Positions 1-5,402 are shown, counted from the first letter of the stretch. The stretch is DNA of 16,267 nucleotides from an uncultured Oscillospiraceae bacterium (GCA_959601025.1 CAUGOD010000048.1:1-16267), one strand, 5' to 3'. The notes: generated by a model from the sequence alone, not told the origin. Program-made: numbers and translations.

Positions 1-63
1 AGGGGGCAGACTGTAAATCTGTTGTCACTGACTTCGGTGGTTCGAATCCACCTTCCCCCACCA
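1..63 (+). tRNA. tRNA-Tyr (anticodon GTA), 5' part cut off by the window edge
   Basis: The anticodon arm is complete: stem GCAGA (6-10) pairs with TCTGT (18-22) around loop CTGTAAA, giving anticodon GTA at 13-15. A 13-nt variable arm (23-35) with a small GTC/GAC hairpin follows, as in bacterial tRNA-Tyr, a class II tRNA. The T arm is perfect (GGTGG 36-40, loop TTCGAAT, CCACC 48-52). The acceptor 3' strand TTCCCCC, discriminator A and a gene-encoded CCA end at 63. The acceptor 5' strand and D arm lie outside the window. A terminator follows immediately, so this is the last tRNA of its transcript. Confidence 0.95.
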
Positions 64-101
64 CGTCGGAGCAAAGTCTGCTTTGCTCCGACGCTTTTTT
101 T
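64..101 (+). terminator. Rho-independent terminator after tRNA-Tyr
   Basis: A 13-bp perfect stem (64-76 with 81-93) has loop TCTG and is followed by a T run at 95-101. It begins directly after the CCA of the tRNA. It also forms the left end of the repeat copy at 64-283. Confidence 0.9.
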
Positions 102-283
102 ATGCCATAGTCATAAAAAGCGTCATCCGCCCGCTCCCTTGCTCCTCCTTTTCCAAAACAGGTCACGTTCGCTTCGGCTGTTCGCTTGCAAGCGCGCTCA
201 CGACGCCTCTCGCTCACTACCAACCTGTTTTGGTTACGAGGGTTCAATCCCCATCAGCAAAACGCCAAAAATATCTTTTTTGA
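64..283. repeat. Non-coding repeat, copy A, ending in a tRNA T-arm-like sequence
   Basis: This stretch shares its order of elements with 1109-1312. The shared parts are a CGTCGGA-type hairpin with a T run, an ATAAAAAG block followed by a GTCA..CCGC block, AAAA.AGGTCACG.TCG, a GCAAGCGC core, then a T-arm-like GTTCAATCC (about 240-249) and an A-rich tail reading AAAAATATCTTTTTT. The copies are diverged, with indels. I see no credible protein in it. The T-arm-like end pairs only partly, so it is at best an eroded tRNA 3' end. Confidence 0.6.
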
Positions 284-334
284 AAACACCATTGACTTCT
301 GAACCCCTTAGGGTTGGATATCAATGGTGTTTTT
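284..334 (+). terminator. Long hairpin, terminator-like
   Basis: A 12-bp perfect stem (284-295 with 321-332) encloses a secondary AACCC/GGGTT hairpin (302-306 with 311-315), and the outer arm runs into TTTTT at 330-334. On the opposite strand the mirrored AAA start gives a short U run as well, so it could work both ways. No gene ends just before it, so its client is unclear; it closes repeat copy A. Confidence 0.6.
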
Positions 335-572
335 GTTATTTTCCTTGATTTTATGCGGTTTTTCGGGGTATTGACAGATGCATTGGGTTTGGACACATAA
401 ATCAAAAAGCTTAAAATGACAACCGAAAACAATAAAATGGGGAAATCTGACCCCCTGTGTCTAAAATTATACGCACATGCAAGAGTGCTTGGGAGCCTTG
501 TGTTCATTTTTTGAACGAAAGATGTATTGATGCTGAGAAATAGCACATGCTACCTAAAAAGGAGGATGTATT
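335..572 (+). other. AT-rich gene-free stretch upstream of the 144-residue protein
   Basis: There is no supportable ORF on either strand. The AT content is clearly higher than in the rest of the window and continues into the gene that follows. It probably holds that gene's promoter and leader; apart from a TTGACA box at 371 and a weak candidate -10, I see no defined element. Confidence 0.5.
371..400 (+). promoter_or_regulatory. Possible promoter for the 144-residue protein gene
   Basis: There is a perfect TTGACA at 371-376. The best -10 candidates, ACATAA at 395-400 or CATAAA one base later, sit at 18-19 bp and match the consensus poorly. It lies about 170 bp before the start codon. An alternative weak -10 (TAAAAT near 461) lacks a good -35, so the assignment is tentative. 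Confidence 0.3.
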
Positions 573-1007
573 ATGATAGAACCAGATACCATAAAACTTT
601 TGCGGGAATGCGATGCCGGCATCAAAATGGGCGTTAAGTCTATAGACGACGTTTTGGATCGTGTAAAAAACGCCGATTTGCGGCAACTGCTGAACGCTTG
701 CAAGGATGAACACGATAAGCTTGACAAGGAGCTTCAACAATTGCTTGGGCAATATGAAGATGAGGGCAAAGACCCAAACTTTATGGCAGAACAGATGGCA
801 AAAATAAAAACCGAAATGAAGCTGCAAATGAACGAAACCGATCATACCATTGCCGATTTGATAACGGATGGCTGCAATATGGGCGTCAAATCGCTGAATA
901 AATATCTGAATCAATATGCTGCAGCCGATGAGAAATCTAAGGACATTACCAAAAGGTTGATAAACCTTGAAGGGCAATTGGCCTTAGATATAAGAAAGTT
1001 CCTATAA
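573..1007 (+). CDS. Helical-bundle protein of unknown function with internal duplication (DUF2383/ferritin-like style)
   Basis: The product has 144 residues and is almost entirely predicted helix, with no signal peptide or membrane segment. The start has an excellent ribosome site (AAAAAGGAGG at 556-565, seven bases before ATG). Two halves resemble each other: GIKMGVKSIDDVL at 16-28 aligns with GCNMGVKSLNKYL at 100-112, and each is followed by a second charged helix (about 35-58 and 118-143), suggesting a duplicated helical hairpin. Residues E46-H47, E88, D90 and H91 could bind metal as in ferritin-like bundles, but no canonical ExxH pair is certain. It resembles the small DUF2383/PA2169-type four-helix proteins; I infer this from pattern only. 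Its base composition is more AT-rich than that of the flanking genes, consistent with transfer or an unusual history. It stands alone between tRNA-derived repeats. Confidence 0.85.
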   Translation: MIEPDTIKLLRECDAGIKMGVKSIDDVLDRVKNADLRQLLNACKDEHDKLDKELQQLLGQYEDEGKDPNFMAEQMAKIKTEMKLQMNETDHTIADLITDGCNMGVKSLNKYLNQYAAADEKSKDITKRLINLEGQLALDIRKFL

Positions 1008-1046
1008 ACCGATGAATCATCCGGCTTTTTGGTGATGTTTCGTTCA

Positions 1047-1097
1047 GCGCGAGAGTCCGAATCTCACCGCCAAAATGCCGAAAATATCTTTTTCATG
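1047..1097 (+). other. tRNA 3'-end relic (T arm and acceptor-like tail)
   Basis: GAGAG TCCGAAT CTCAC (1051-1067) has the geometry of a T arm: four of five stem pairs form, and the loop differs from TTCGAAT by one base. It is followed by CGCCA, as at a tRNA 3' end. No anticodon or D arm precedes it. The tail AAAATGCCGAAAATATCTTTTT matches the tails of the other two T-arm-like sites in this region. Confidence 0.45.
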
Positions 1098-1108
1098 CGG
1101 CTTTGACA

Positions 1109-1312
1109 CGTCGGAACGAGCGTAGCTCGTTCCGATTTTTTATTTTATAAAAAGTCAGTCACCCGCTTTACCGTTCTTCCTTTTTGAAAAAGGTCACGCT
1201 CGGATTACCCGCCAGGCTGCAAGCGCCCCTGCGGCGGTCCGCTGTCGCTGCCGGACTTCTGCGAACTGCTGGAGTTCAAATCCACTGTCTAAAATTCTGA
1301 AAATTTCTTTTT
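1109..1312. repeat. Non-coding repeat, copy B
   Basis: This is a diverged copy of 64-283. It starts with a CGTCGGA hairpin plus T run, continues with ATAAAAAGTCAGTCACCCGC, GAAAAAGGTCACGCTCG and TGCAAGCGC, and ends in a T-arm-like GAGTTCAAATCCACT (about 1271-1285) with an A/T-rich tail. Like copy A it directly follows a tRNA-like 3' end, here the relic at 1047. Confidence 0.6.
1111..1141 (+). terminator. Rho-independent terminator
   Basis: An 11-bp perfect stem (1111-1121 with 1125-1135) has loop GTA and is followed by six T at 1136-1141. It is the first strong terminator downstream of the 144-residue protein gene and is also the left part of repeat copy B. Confidence 0.8.
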
Positions 1313-1342
1313 TATAGCCATTAGACAATTATTTTTATAAAA

Positions 1343-1380
1343 CGCCATCGTAGGCTTTTGCGTTTACGATGGTATTTTAT
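1343..1380 (+). terminator. Hairpin with AT-rich tail, terminator-like
   Basis: An eight-base stem CCATCGTA (1344-1351) with TACGATGG (1365-1372) is followed by TATTTTATTAT. It closes repeat copy B in the way the hairpin at 284-334 closes copy A. The U run is interrupted, so strength is uncertain. Confidence 0.5.
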
Positions 1381-1529
1381 TATGGTGAAAATCATGAATA
1401 GCATGTATATTAGAGGGGGGATGATAAACTAGATGCTCTGCGGTTTACATGAACGGATAACTATCGGCATAAACTATAAGGAAAAGAAACGCGCTAAGCG
1501 AAGAAAACGCATGCAACGGCTTTTCCTGC
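1381..1529. other. Gene-free spacer
   Basis: Only very short reading frames occur here. A GGGGGG run near 1415-1420 precedes ATGATAAAC followed at once by a TAG stop, so it is not a gene. I see no hairpin or repeat worth naming before the promoter at 1530. Confidence 0.4.
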
Positions 1530-1558
1530 TTGCAAAATCCCGGCTCTTATATTAAAAT
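1530..1558 (+). promoter_or_regulatory. Probable promoter of the small membrane-protein gene
   Basis: TTGCAA (1530-1535) is separated by 17 bp from TAAAAT (1553-1558). A transcript would start near 1565 and carry a ~140-nt leader. That leader contains a perfect 12-bp hairpin (1623-1634 with 1646-1657, CGGGTAACGGCC and its complement) with no U run. The leader hairpin may affect stability or translation; its role is unknown. Confidence 0.5.
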
Positions 1559-1705
1559 GTGAAGTATATTCCTTGTTCATTCTGGCGGAACGCGAACCGG
1601 CGGAAGCCGGATACTCCGCCGACGGGTAACGGCCGGCCGCAGACGGGCCGTTACCCGATGGAAATCCACACGGCGAACCGGCGTCTGCGGAGAAATGGGG
1701 CTTGT

Positions 1706-2149
1706 ATGCCGCTGAATACCATATCGCTGCTTGCCGTCCGGGGGGCGGCGCCGCCGCCGGTCGGCTCAAAGACTCCGGCCGGGATGCTTTTCGCCTGCTG
1801 GGCGATCGTTATTATCCTTTCGCTGATGGCGATTGTTTTTTTGCGCGCACGGAAAAAGGAATACGCAGTGGCGATCCTGCCGCTGTTAATCGCGCCGTTT
1901 GTCCATATCTTCAGCGGCATTCTCGCCAAAGGAGCGGATGCGTTTCTGCCCCTGTCCACCGGACAAATCCGGATTATAATCGACTTAACGGCGGGGTTAA
2001 TTTCCTGCCTGCTGTTAGGGCTGGCCTCCCGGGGGATTCCGGAGCGGCGAACCCGAAACGGCCTGTTCTGGTGCTGCGCGGGCTTTGTGGTGATCCTTAC
2101 GCTGGTGCTTGTGACCAATACCCTGACGGCGATCGTCTACGTAGGGTAA
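1706..2149 (+). CDS. Small polytopic membrane protein of unknown function
   Basis: The 147-residue product carries four hydrophobic segments at about 27-46, 56-75, 85-107 and 117-140. A basic RARKK patch (47-51) after the first and SRGIPERRTR (106-115) before the last suggest cytoplasmic loops. The reading frame is open from 1559, but the extra 49 codons are basic, proline-rich and cover the leader hairpin. ATG 1706 follows GGAG (about ten bases upstream) and begins just before the hydrophobic part, so I prefer it. I do not recognise a named family. It is monocistronic, with its own promoter and a terminator at 2201-2250. The gene ends in a short tandem GGGTAACGTG (2145-2164), the same motif that builds the leader hairpin. 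Confidence 0.7.
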   Translation: MPLNTISLLAVRGAAPPPVGSKTPAGMLFACWAIVIILSLMAIVFLRARKKEYAVAILPLLIAPFVHIFSGILAKGADAFLPLSTGQIRIIIDLTAGLISCLLLGLASRGIPERRTRNGLFWCCAGFVVILTLVLVTNTLTAIVYVG

Positions 2150-2200
2150 CGTGGGGTAACGTGAAAAACGTGACACGCTATGCTCTTCCCGAGAACCATC

Positions 2201-2250
2201 AACGAAAAACCACCTGTTGGCTATCAACAGCCTACAGGTGGTTTTTCGTT
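2201..2250. terminator. Bidirectional terminator between convergent genes
   Basis: A 17-bp perfect stem (2201-2217 with 2234-2250) has A-rich and T-rich sides, so both strands give a U tract. It lies between the plus-strand membrane-protein gene ending at 2149 and the minus-strand transporter ending at 2317, and can serve both. Confidence 0.9.
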
Positions 2251-2316
2251 GCCTGAGCAGAGCGTTTGTACGAGAAGGCTTATACGTTATGCAGCAGGCT
2301 TGAGACTCTGTTTTCC

Positions 2317-3936
2317 TTATGCGCAGTCGCTGTCATAGGCGGCATACATAATATTGGTCGCATGGTCGGAGACACGCTCGAGGTCGGTGAGAATGTCGAT
2401 GAACAGCATCCCGGTCTCCGGGGTACATTGCAGGGAGTTTAGCCGTTCCACATGATGGGAACGGAGCACCACTACCAGCCGGTCAATTTCCTCCTCTTCC
2501 TCCATGATCTGTCTGGACAGTTCTTTATCCCGTTGCTGGCCGAGGAAAAAGGCCAGCGCTTCGTCCACGATTTTCAAAACCCGGTCGCTCATATCCCGCA
2601 TCTCCGTTACGGCGTCGCCGGAAAAGGGAACGCCGTTTTCGAAATTCTGGGAATATTCGAGGATGTTTTCCGCATGGTCGCCGATGCGCTCGAGATCGTT
2701 CACCACATGGAACATGGAGCCGATCAGCCGGTTGTCTTCCTCCAGCAGCTCCATTGCGTGGATTTTGATCAGATATCCTGTAATGCTGTGATTGAGGAAG
2801 TTGAGCACCTGCTCATTCTGCTTGATCTGCTGCATGGTTTCCTTGTTCGGCTTGAAGAACACCTCCATGGCCAGCCCGAAGTTGTTGCGGGCAATGGCGG
2901 CCATCCGCTCCACCTCCTTGGTGACCTGCGCGACGGCGATAGCCGGGGTGTTCAAAATCCTCTCGTCCAGGAACTGCAGCCGCATCTCCTCATACGCCGC
3001 ATCCCTGCCGGGGATGAGCTTGTTGGCCAGCTTCACCAGCAGCTGGGCGAAGGGGAGAAGAACGACGGTGGAAACAATATTGAAGATGATGTGCGCGACC
3101 GAAATCTGCATCTTGGGGTCCGACACCAGCCCCTCGATAAACCCGACATAGGGGAGGAAGATGCAGATTGGAATAAACAGCAGGGTGCCAATGACGTTGA
3201 ACATCAGATGAATCAGGGCGGCCCGCTTGCCGGAGCGATTGGTGCCGATCGATGCGAGCAGCGCGGTAGCGCAGGTGCCGATATTCTGGCCGAAAAGGAT
3301 ATAGATCACGCCGCCGAGATTAACCGCGCCGCTGGCGGCCAGCGCCTGGATGATACCGACTGACGCGGAAGAAGACTGGATAACCGCCGTCAGCACTGCG
3401 CCGGCGAGGATGCCGAGGACCGGATTGGAAAACTGGGTCATCAGCGCGGCGAATTCCGGCATCTGGGCCAGGGGCTTCATGGCGCCGGACATGGATTCCA
3501 TACCGGTAAAAAGAATACCGAAGCCGATGACGACCATGCCAAGGTGCTGGAATAGCTTCTTTTTGGTGATCATGATCAGCAGGATGCCGGCGAAGACGGC
3601 AATGGGGGCGAGATAGCTGAGCTTCAGGCCGATCAGGAAGCTGGTCACGGTGGTGCCGATGTTGGCCCCCATGATAACATAGACCGCCTGCTCCAGCTTG
3701 AGCAGGCCGGCGTTCAGGAAACCGACCACCATGACCGTGGTGGCGGAAGAGGACTGGATCGCTCCCGTGACAACCACGCCTACCAGAACGCCGAGCAGCG
3801 GATTGCTGGTCAGCTTCTCCAGAAGGGAGCGGAGCTTGGAGCCGGCGACCAGCTCCAGCCCGTCTCCCATCAGTTTCATCCCGAACAGGAACAGGCCCAG
3901 CCCGCCCAGAAGCTGCAGTATATGCGTCAGATCCAT
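2317..3936 (-). CDS. Na/phosphate cotransporter II family protein with PhoU-like C-terminal domain
   Basis: This 539-residue protein likely takes up (or exports) phosphate coupled to Na+ at the cytoplasmic membrane. Residues 1-310 are membrane segments in two inverted halves. Each half carries the family's QSSSA signature (61-65 and 187-191), followed by ANIGTT (91-96) and QNIGTC (217-222). Residues about 320-539 form a helical PhoU-like domain with two acidic motifs, NDLERIGDHAENI (413-425) and TDLERVSDHATNI (517-529), which in PhoU proteins bind metal clusters. The size is normal for NptA/YjbB-type proteins with a fused PhoU tail. The ATG is preceded by GGAGAGG. The gene is monocistronic, with a promoter near 4047 and a ~100-nt leader containing two hairpins. 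The direction of transport cannot be read from the sequence. Confidence 0.93.
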   Translation of the reverse strand: MDLTHILQLLGGLGLFLFGMKLMGDGLELVAGSKLRSLLEKLTSNPLLGVLVGVVVTGAIQSSSATTVMVVGFLNAGLLKLEQAVYVIMGANIGTTVTSFLIGLKLSYLAPIAVFAGILLIMITKKKLFQHLGMVVIGFGILFTGMESMSGAMKPLAQMPEFAALMTQFSNPVLGILAGAVLTAVIQSSSASVGIIQALAASGAVNLGGVIYILFGQNIGTCATALLASIGTNRSGKRAALIHLMFNVIGTLLFIPICIFLPYVGFIEGLVSDPKMQISVAHIIFNIVSTVVLLPFAQLLVKLANKLIPGRDAAYEEMRLQFLDERILNTPAIAVAQVTKEVERMAAIARNNFGLAMEVFFKPNKETMQQIKQNEQVLNFLNHSITGYLIKIHAMELLEEDNRLIGSMFHVVNDLERIGDHAENILEYSQNFENGVPFSGDAVTEMRDMSDRVLKIVDEALAFFLGQQRDKELSRQIMEEEEEIDRLVVVLRSHHVERLNSLQCTPETGMLFIDILTDLERVSDHATNIMYAAYDSDCA

Positions 3937-3967
3937 TGCCGCACCTCTCCATTTTCCCTATACCGTA

Positions 3968-4037
3968 GCGCCGCCCGGCCGGATTCTGTGCCAACGTTAT
4001 CCGGCGGCGCAATGGAGAAATACTGTCGCATTTCTCC
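3968..4037 (-). other. Structured 5' leader of the phosphate transporter
   Basis: Two inverted repeats occur in the untranslated leader: an 8-bp stem at 4014-4021 with 4030-4037, essentially at the predicted RNA 5' end, and a GC-rich stem at 3968-3975 with 4003-4010. Neither is followed by a U run. I see no known riboswitch consensus. Confidence 0.4.
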
Positions 4038-4046
4038 CGAACAGAC

Positions 4047-4101
4047 ATTATACTATCTTTTAATTAAAAGCGTACCATGGCAATGTTAAGAGAAGGTTAA
4101 A
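4047..4101 (-). promoter_or_regulatory. Promoter with Pho-box-like direct repeat for the phosphate transporter
   Basis: On the minus strand a perfect TATAAT (4047-4052) has no good -35. Upstream, TTTAAC starts at 4101 and CTTAACA at 4090, that is, TTAAC-type half sites repeated with an 11-bp period. This matches the layout of PhoP boxes in Bacillus-type Gram-positives (TTAACA repeats about 11 bp apart). It suggests activation under phosphate limitation. Only two half sites are clear. Confidence 0.5.
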
Positions 4102-4153
4102 TATTGAAAATTTTGTCGAATAAAAATACCCGCCAAAAATCATAGCCCATAGC

Positions 4154-4170
4154 GTGGAAAGAATTTCCAC
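4154..4170. repeat. Short perfect inverted repeat
   Basis: GTGGAAA (4154-4160) and TTTCCAC (4164-4170) flank GAA. It sits between the transporter promoter and the integrase relic. There is no U run on either side, so it is not an obvious terminator; it may be part of the relic element. Confidence 0.35.
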
Positions 4171-4191
4171 ATGAATACTGTTACACTAAAA

Positions 4192-4842
4192 TTAAAAATA
4201 ATTCAAAAAAAGTACAAAATATGTCCGATCGGTTCCAGCTTCGCGTTGTCTCCGCCGTCTTTCCTTTTCCCCCGTGGTGTAGAGATAGTCCGCTAAATTT
4301 ATTTTGTGCGTGACAACGCCTCGTGGAAGGGCGTATTTGTACATCAGGCCGATTACAGTACGCATGTTATCCTTGGTCTGTCGACCTCCTGGGCATTCGC
4401 CGCTACATTCTTGAAGGTCGTCAATTTGCACTTCTCCAAAGGACACTCCCCCAATTTCCTGGTAATGCTTTATAGCGGCCTTGTAAATTCTCTCGGTACT
4501 CTCTGATTTCCCTCTGGTCATGTGCGTAGGCAGCCATAAGTCGAAATCTGTTTTAATGTAGTTTCCTCCGGTATTTGCGTGCTTGACTTAATGGCTGTCG
4601 GCGGTTCCAGTTCTGGTATATATTCCAGCGCTTCGGATTTTGTGCGAACCCCGCCTTTGGCGGCTTAATTCGGAACCAGCTTATCTCCCTTAACAGTATA
4701 GCCAAATACTCTGGCGCATGTCCAAGGTTTCCCGACTCTGTACACTCCCCTGCCCGTTTCCCCGCCTCTTTACATTTTGCACGCGCGGCGTTTTGGATTG
4801 GTCAAATCCGCACCAGGGGCAAAACGGAGCGTTTCCGGGCAT
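4192..4842 (-). pseudogene. Tyrosine-recombinase (phage/ICE integrase) relic, frameshifted and truncated
   Basis: Three minus-strand frames must be joined to read the N-terminal half of a Clostridia-type integrase. Frame 1 starts at ATG 4842 after AGGAGGT, with CPWCG and RRGNGQGSV. Frame 2 continues VYRVGKPWTCARVFGYTVKG, then after an in-frame TAA (4665-4667) KGGVRTKSEALEYIPEL, the usual N-terminal arm pattern. Frame 3 gives the core-binding domain: TDFDLWLPTHMTRGKSESTE, FGEVQIDDLQ, TKDNMRTVIGLMYKYALPRG. The frame changes fall near 4725-4740 and 4540-4590. Translation ends at 4192 in a basic, unrelated tail, and the catalytic domain with its R-H-R-Y residues is missing. It is therefore a decayed integrase. 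The toxin locus next door diverges from it, so both probably came with one mobile element. Confidence 0.85.
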
Positions 4843-4861
4843 TTCCCGTATTACCTCCTCA

Positions 4862-4890
4862 TGGACAAGCGCGGAAGATTATGGTATAAT
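4862..4890 (+). promoter_or_regulatory. Promoter of the small toxin mRNA
   Basis: TGGACA (4862-4867), a 17-bp spacer and TATAAT (4885-4890). The predicted start is G4897, the first base of a 38-nt arm that recurs inverted at the start of the facing antisense RNA. The promoter overlaps the upstream side of the integrase relic. Confidence 0.75.
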
Positions 4891-4896
4891 CCCCGC

Positions 4897-4934
4897 GTAA
4901 GGTGCTATCGTATACGGTAGGCGGTTAGTCCCTC
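4897..4934 (+). repeat. Left arm of imperfect inverted repeat (5' end of toxin mRNA)
   Basis: It begins GTAAGGTGCTA and ends CGGTTAGTCCCTC. The reverse complement of 5117-5149 reads GTAAGGTGCTA ... CGGTTAGCCCCTC, with a 5-nt gap and few mismatches. Both arms start exactly seven bases after the end of a TATAAT box. Confidence 0.8.
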
Positions 4935-4980
4935 CATCCCCGTGGAGGGAAAGCTTCTTTTTCCCTCCGGAAAGGAGGGA
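4929..4980 (+). promoter_or_regulatory. Twin hairpins, the second hiding the toxin ribosome site
   Basis: TCCCTCC/GGAGGGA occurs twice: 4929-4935 with 4944-4950, and 4962-4968 with 4974-4980 (loop GGAAA). The second GGAGGGA is part of the Shine-Dalgarno sequence of the toxin ORF. Because the arms are identical, either TCCCTCC can pair with either GGAGGGA, allowing alternative folds. Sequestered ribosome sites are typical of type I toxin mRNAs. Confidence 0.7.
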
Positions 4981-4984
4981 TGCC

Positions 4985-5074
4985 ATGGTCGTAACATATG
5001 CGGAGCTGTTCCAGTTCTGCGCGTTGATTGTCGGCATTGTTACGCTGGTTTACCAGATAACAAAAAAGAAATAA
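4985..5074 (+). CDS. 29-residue hydrophobic peptide, putative holin-like type I toxin
   Basis: The peptide begins MVVTYAELFQFC, continues with one membrane helix (about 8-24) and ends in QITKKK. This matches the layout of short Gram-positive toxin peptides annotated as holin-like toxins: M-V-T-Y/F-x-E/D-L-F start, one membrane span, lysine-rich end. Such peptides act in the cytoplasmic membrane. AAAGGAGG (4971-4978) lies seven bases before this ATG; an ATG at 4980 overlaps the ribosome site and is rejected. The stop codon lies inside the stem of a bidirectional terminator. A consensus promoter drives it from 4862, and a convergent antisense RNA covers its 3' end. It is too short for ordinary gene callers. 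Toxicity is inferred, not shown. Confidence 0.75.
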   Translation: MVVTYAELFQFCALIVGIVTLVYQITKKK

Positions 5075-5105
5075 CCGCCCGGCCTCACAAGCAAGCGGTT
5101 ATTTC
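5068..5105. terminator. Bidirectional terminator shared by toxin mRNA and antisense RNA
   Basis: An 11-bp perfect stem GAAATAACCGC (5068-5078) pairs with 5095-5105. On the minus strand it runs into TTTTTT; on the plus strand the tail is only TTAAC after ATTTC. Termination should therefore be efficient for the antisense RNA and leaky for the toxin mRNA. The left arm overlaps the toxin stop codon. Confidence 0.75.
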
Positions 5106-5116
5106 TTAACTGCACT

Positions 5117-5149
5117 GAGGGGCTAACCGTCTAACCGGTAGCACCTTAC
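5117..5149 (-). repeat. Right arm of imperfect inverted repeat (5' end of antisense RNA)
   Basis: It is the partner of 4897-4934. A toxin transcript reading through to 5150 or beyond could pair its own 5' end with this arm over about 30 bp, closing a large loop around the toxin ORF. Confidence 0.8.
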
Positions 5150-5155
5150 ACCCAT

Positions 5156-5184
5156 ATTATAACCACCGCCTATGTTTTTGTCAA
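5156..5184 (-). promoter_or_regulatory. Consensus promoter of the antisense RNA
   Basis: TTGACA (5184-5179), exactly 17 bp, TATAAT (5161-5156): all twelve consensus bases match. This is the strongest promoter in the window and stronger than the facing toxin promoter, as expected for an antitoxin RNA that must be in excess. Confidence 0.85.
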
Positions 5185-5190
5185 TGCCGT

Positions 5191-5215
5191 CCCACCGTAA
5201 GGCGGGGCGTCTTTT
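5191..5215 (+). terminator. Possible second terminator for toxin read-through
   Basis: CCCACC (5191-5196) pairs with GGCGGG (5201-5206) with one A-C mismatch and loop GTAA, followed by CGTCTTTT. It would end a read-through toxin mRNA of about 320 nt that includes the right repeat arm. Confidence 0.4.
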
Positions 5216-5220
5216 ATTAT

Positions 5221-5248
5221 TATGTATGGTTCATTATGTATGGTTCAT
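5221..5248. repeat. 14-bp tandem duplication
   Basis: TATGTATGGTTCAT occurs twice in direct succession (5221-5234 and 5235-5248). It lies in non-coding DNA just after the toxin locus. It may be only replication slippage. Confidence 0.8.
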
Positions 5249-5396
5249 TCCCCGGTTAAAAAACAACGCTTTTTGTATTTTCGACATTTTTCGCCGGGCT
5301 TTGTGTGGATTGTCAAAACGGAAAGGGGGGCGCCGCGGCCGGTTGGGCATTCCGTGAAAGCTGTCCGAACCGGGGGGAGAGTATGCCGCTTTATTC
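5249..5396. other. Gene-free stretch between toxin locus and arg regulatory region
   Basis: I find no credible ORF, no T-box signature and no clear terminator. There is a G-rich run (GGAAAGGGGGGCGCCGCGGCC near 5321) and an AT-rich part around 5257-5290. I see nothing definable here. Confidence 0.4.
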
Positions 5397-5402
5397 GCTA
5401 GA

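Larger units (their letters stand above)
5062..5149 (-). ncRNA. Putative antisense RNA antitoxin (~90 nt)
   Basis: A perfect TTGACA-17-TATAAT promoter on the minus strand places the start at 5149. Transcription runs toward the toxin gene and should stop at the hairpin 5105-5068, which on this strand is followed by six T. There is no ORF of note. The RNA is complementary to the last codons of the toxin ORF and to its 3' UTR, comparable in layout to RatA facing txpA in Bacillus subtilis. Its first ~33 nt repeat the first ~38 nt of the toxin mRNA. Confidence 0.7.

Noticed and set aside
22..348. 108-codon frame across the tRNA and the repeat
   Set aside because: It starts inside the tRNA gene and runs through a terminator and repeats; it is non-coding.
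1559..1705. N-terminal extension of the small membrane protein
   Set aside because: It is a basic, proline-rich run encoded by the leader hairpin; ATG 1706 is better placed.
2452..3363. 303-codon plus-strand frame opposite the phosphate transporter
   Set aside because: It is an antisense shadow of a clear membrane protein and lacks a ribosome site.
4155..4175. Terminator for the integrase relic
   Set aside because: The hairpin at 4154-4170 has no U run on the minus strand and the gene is broken.
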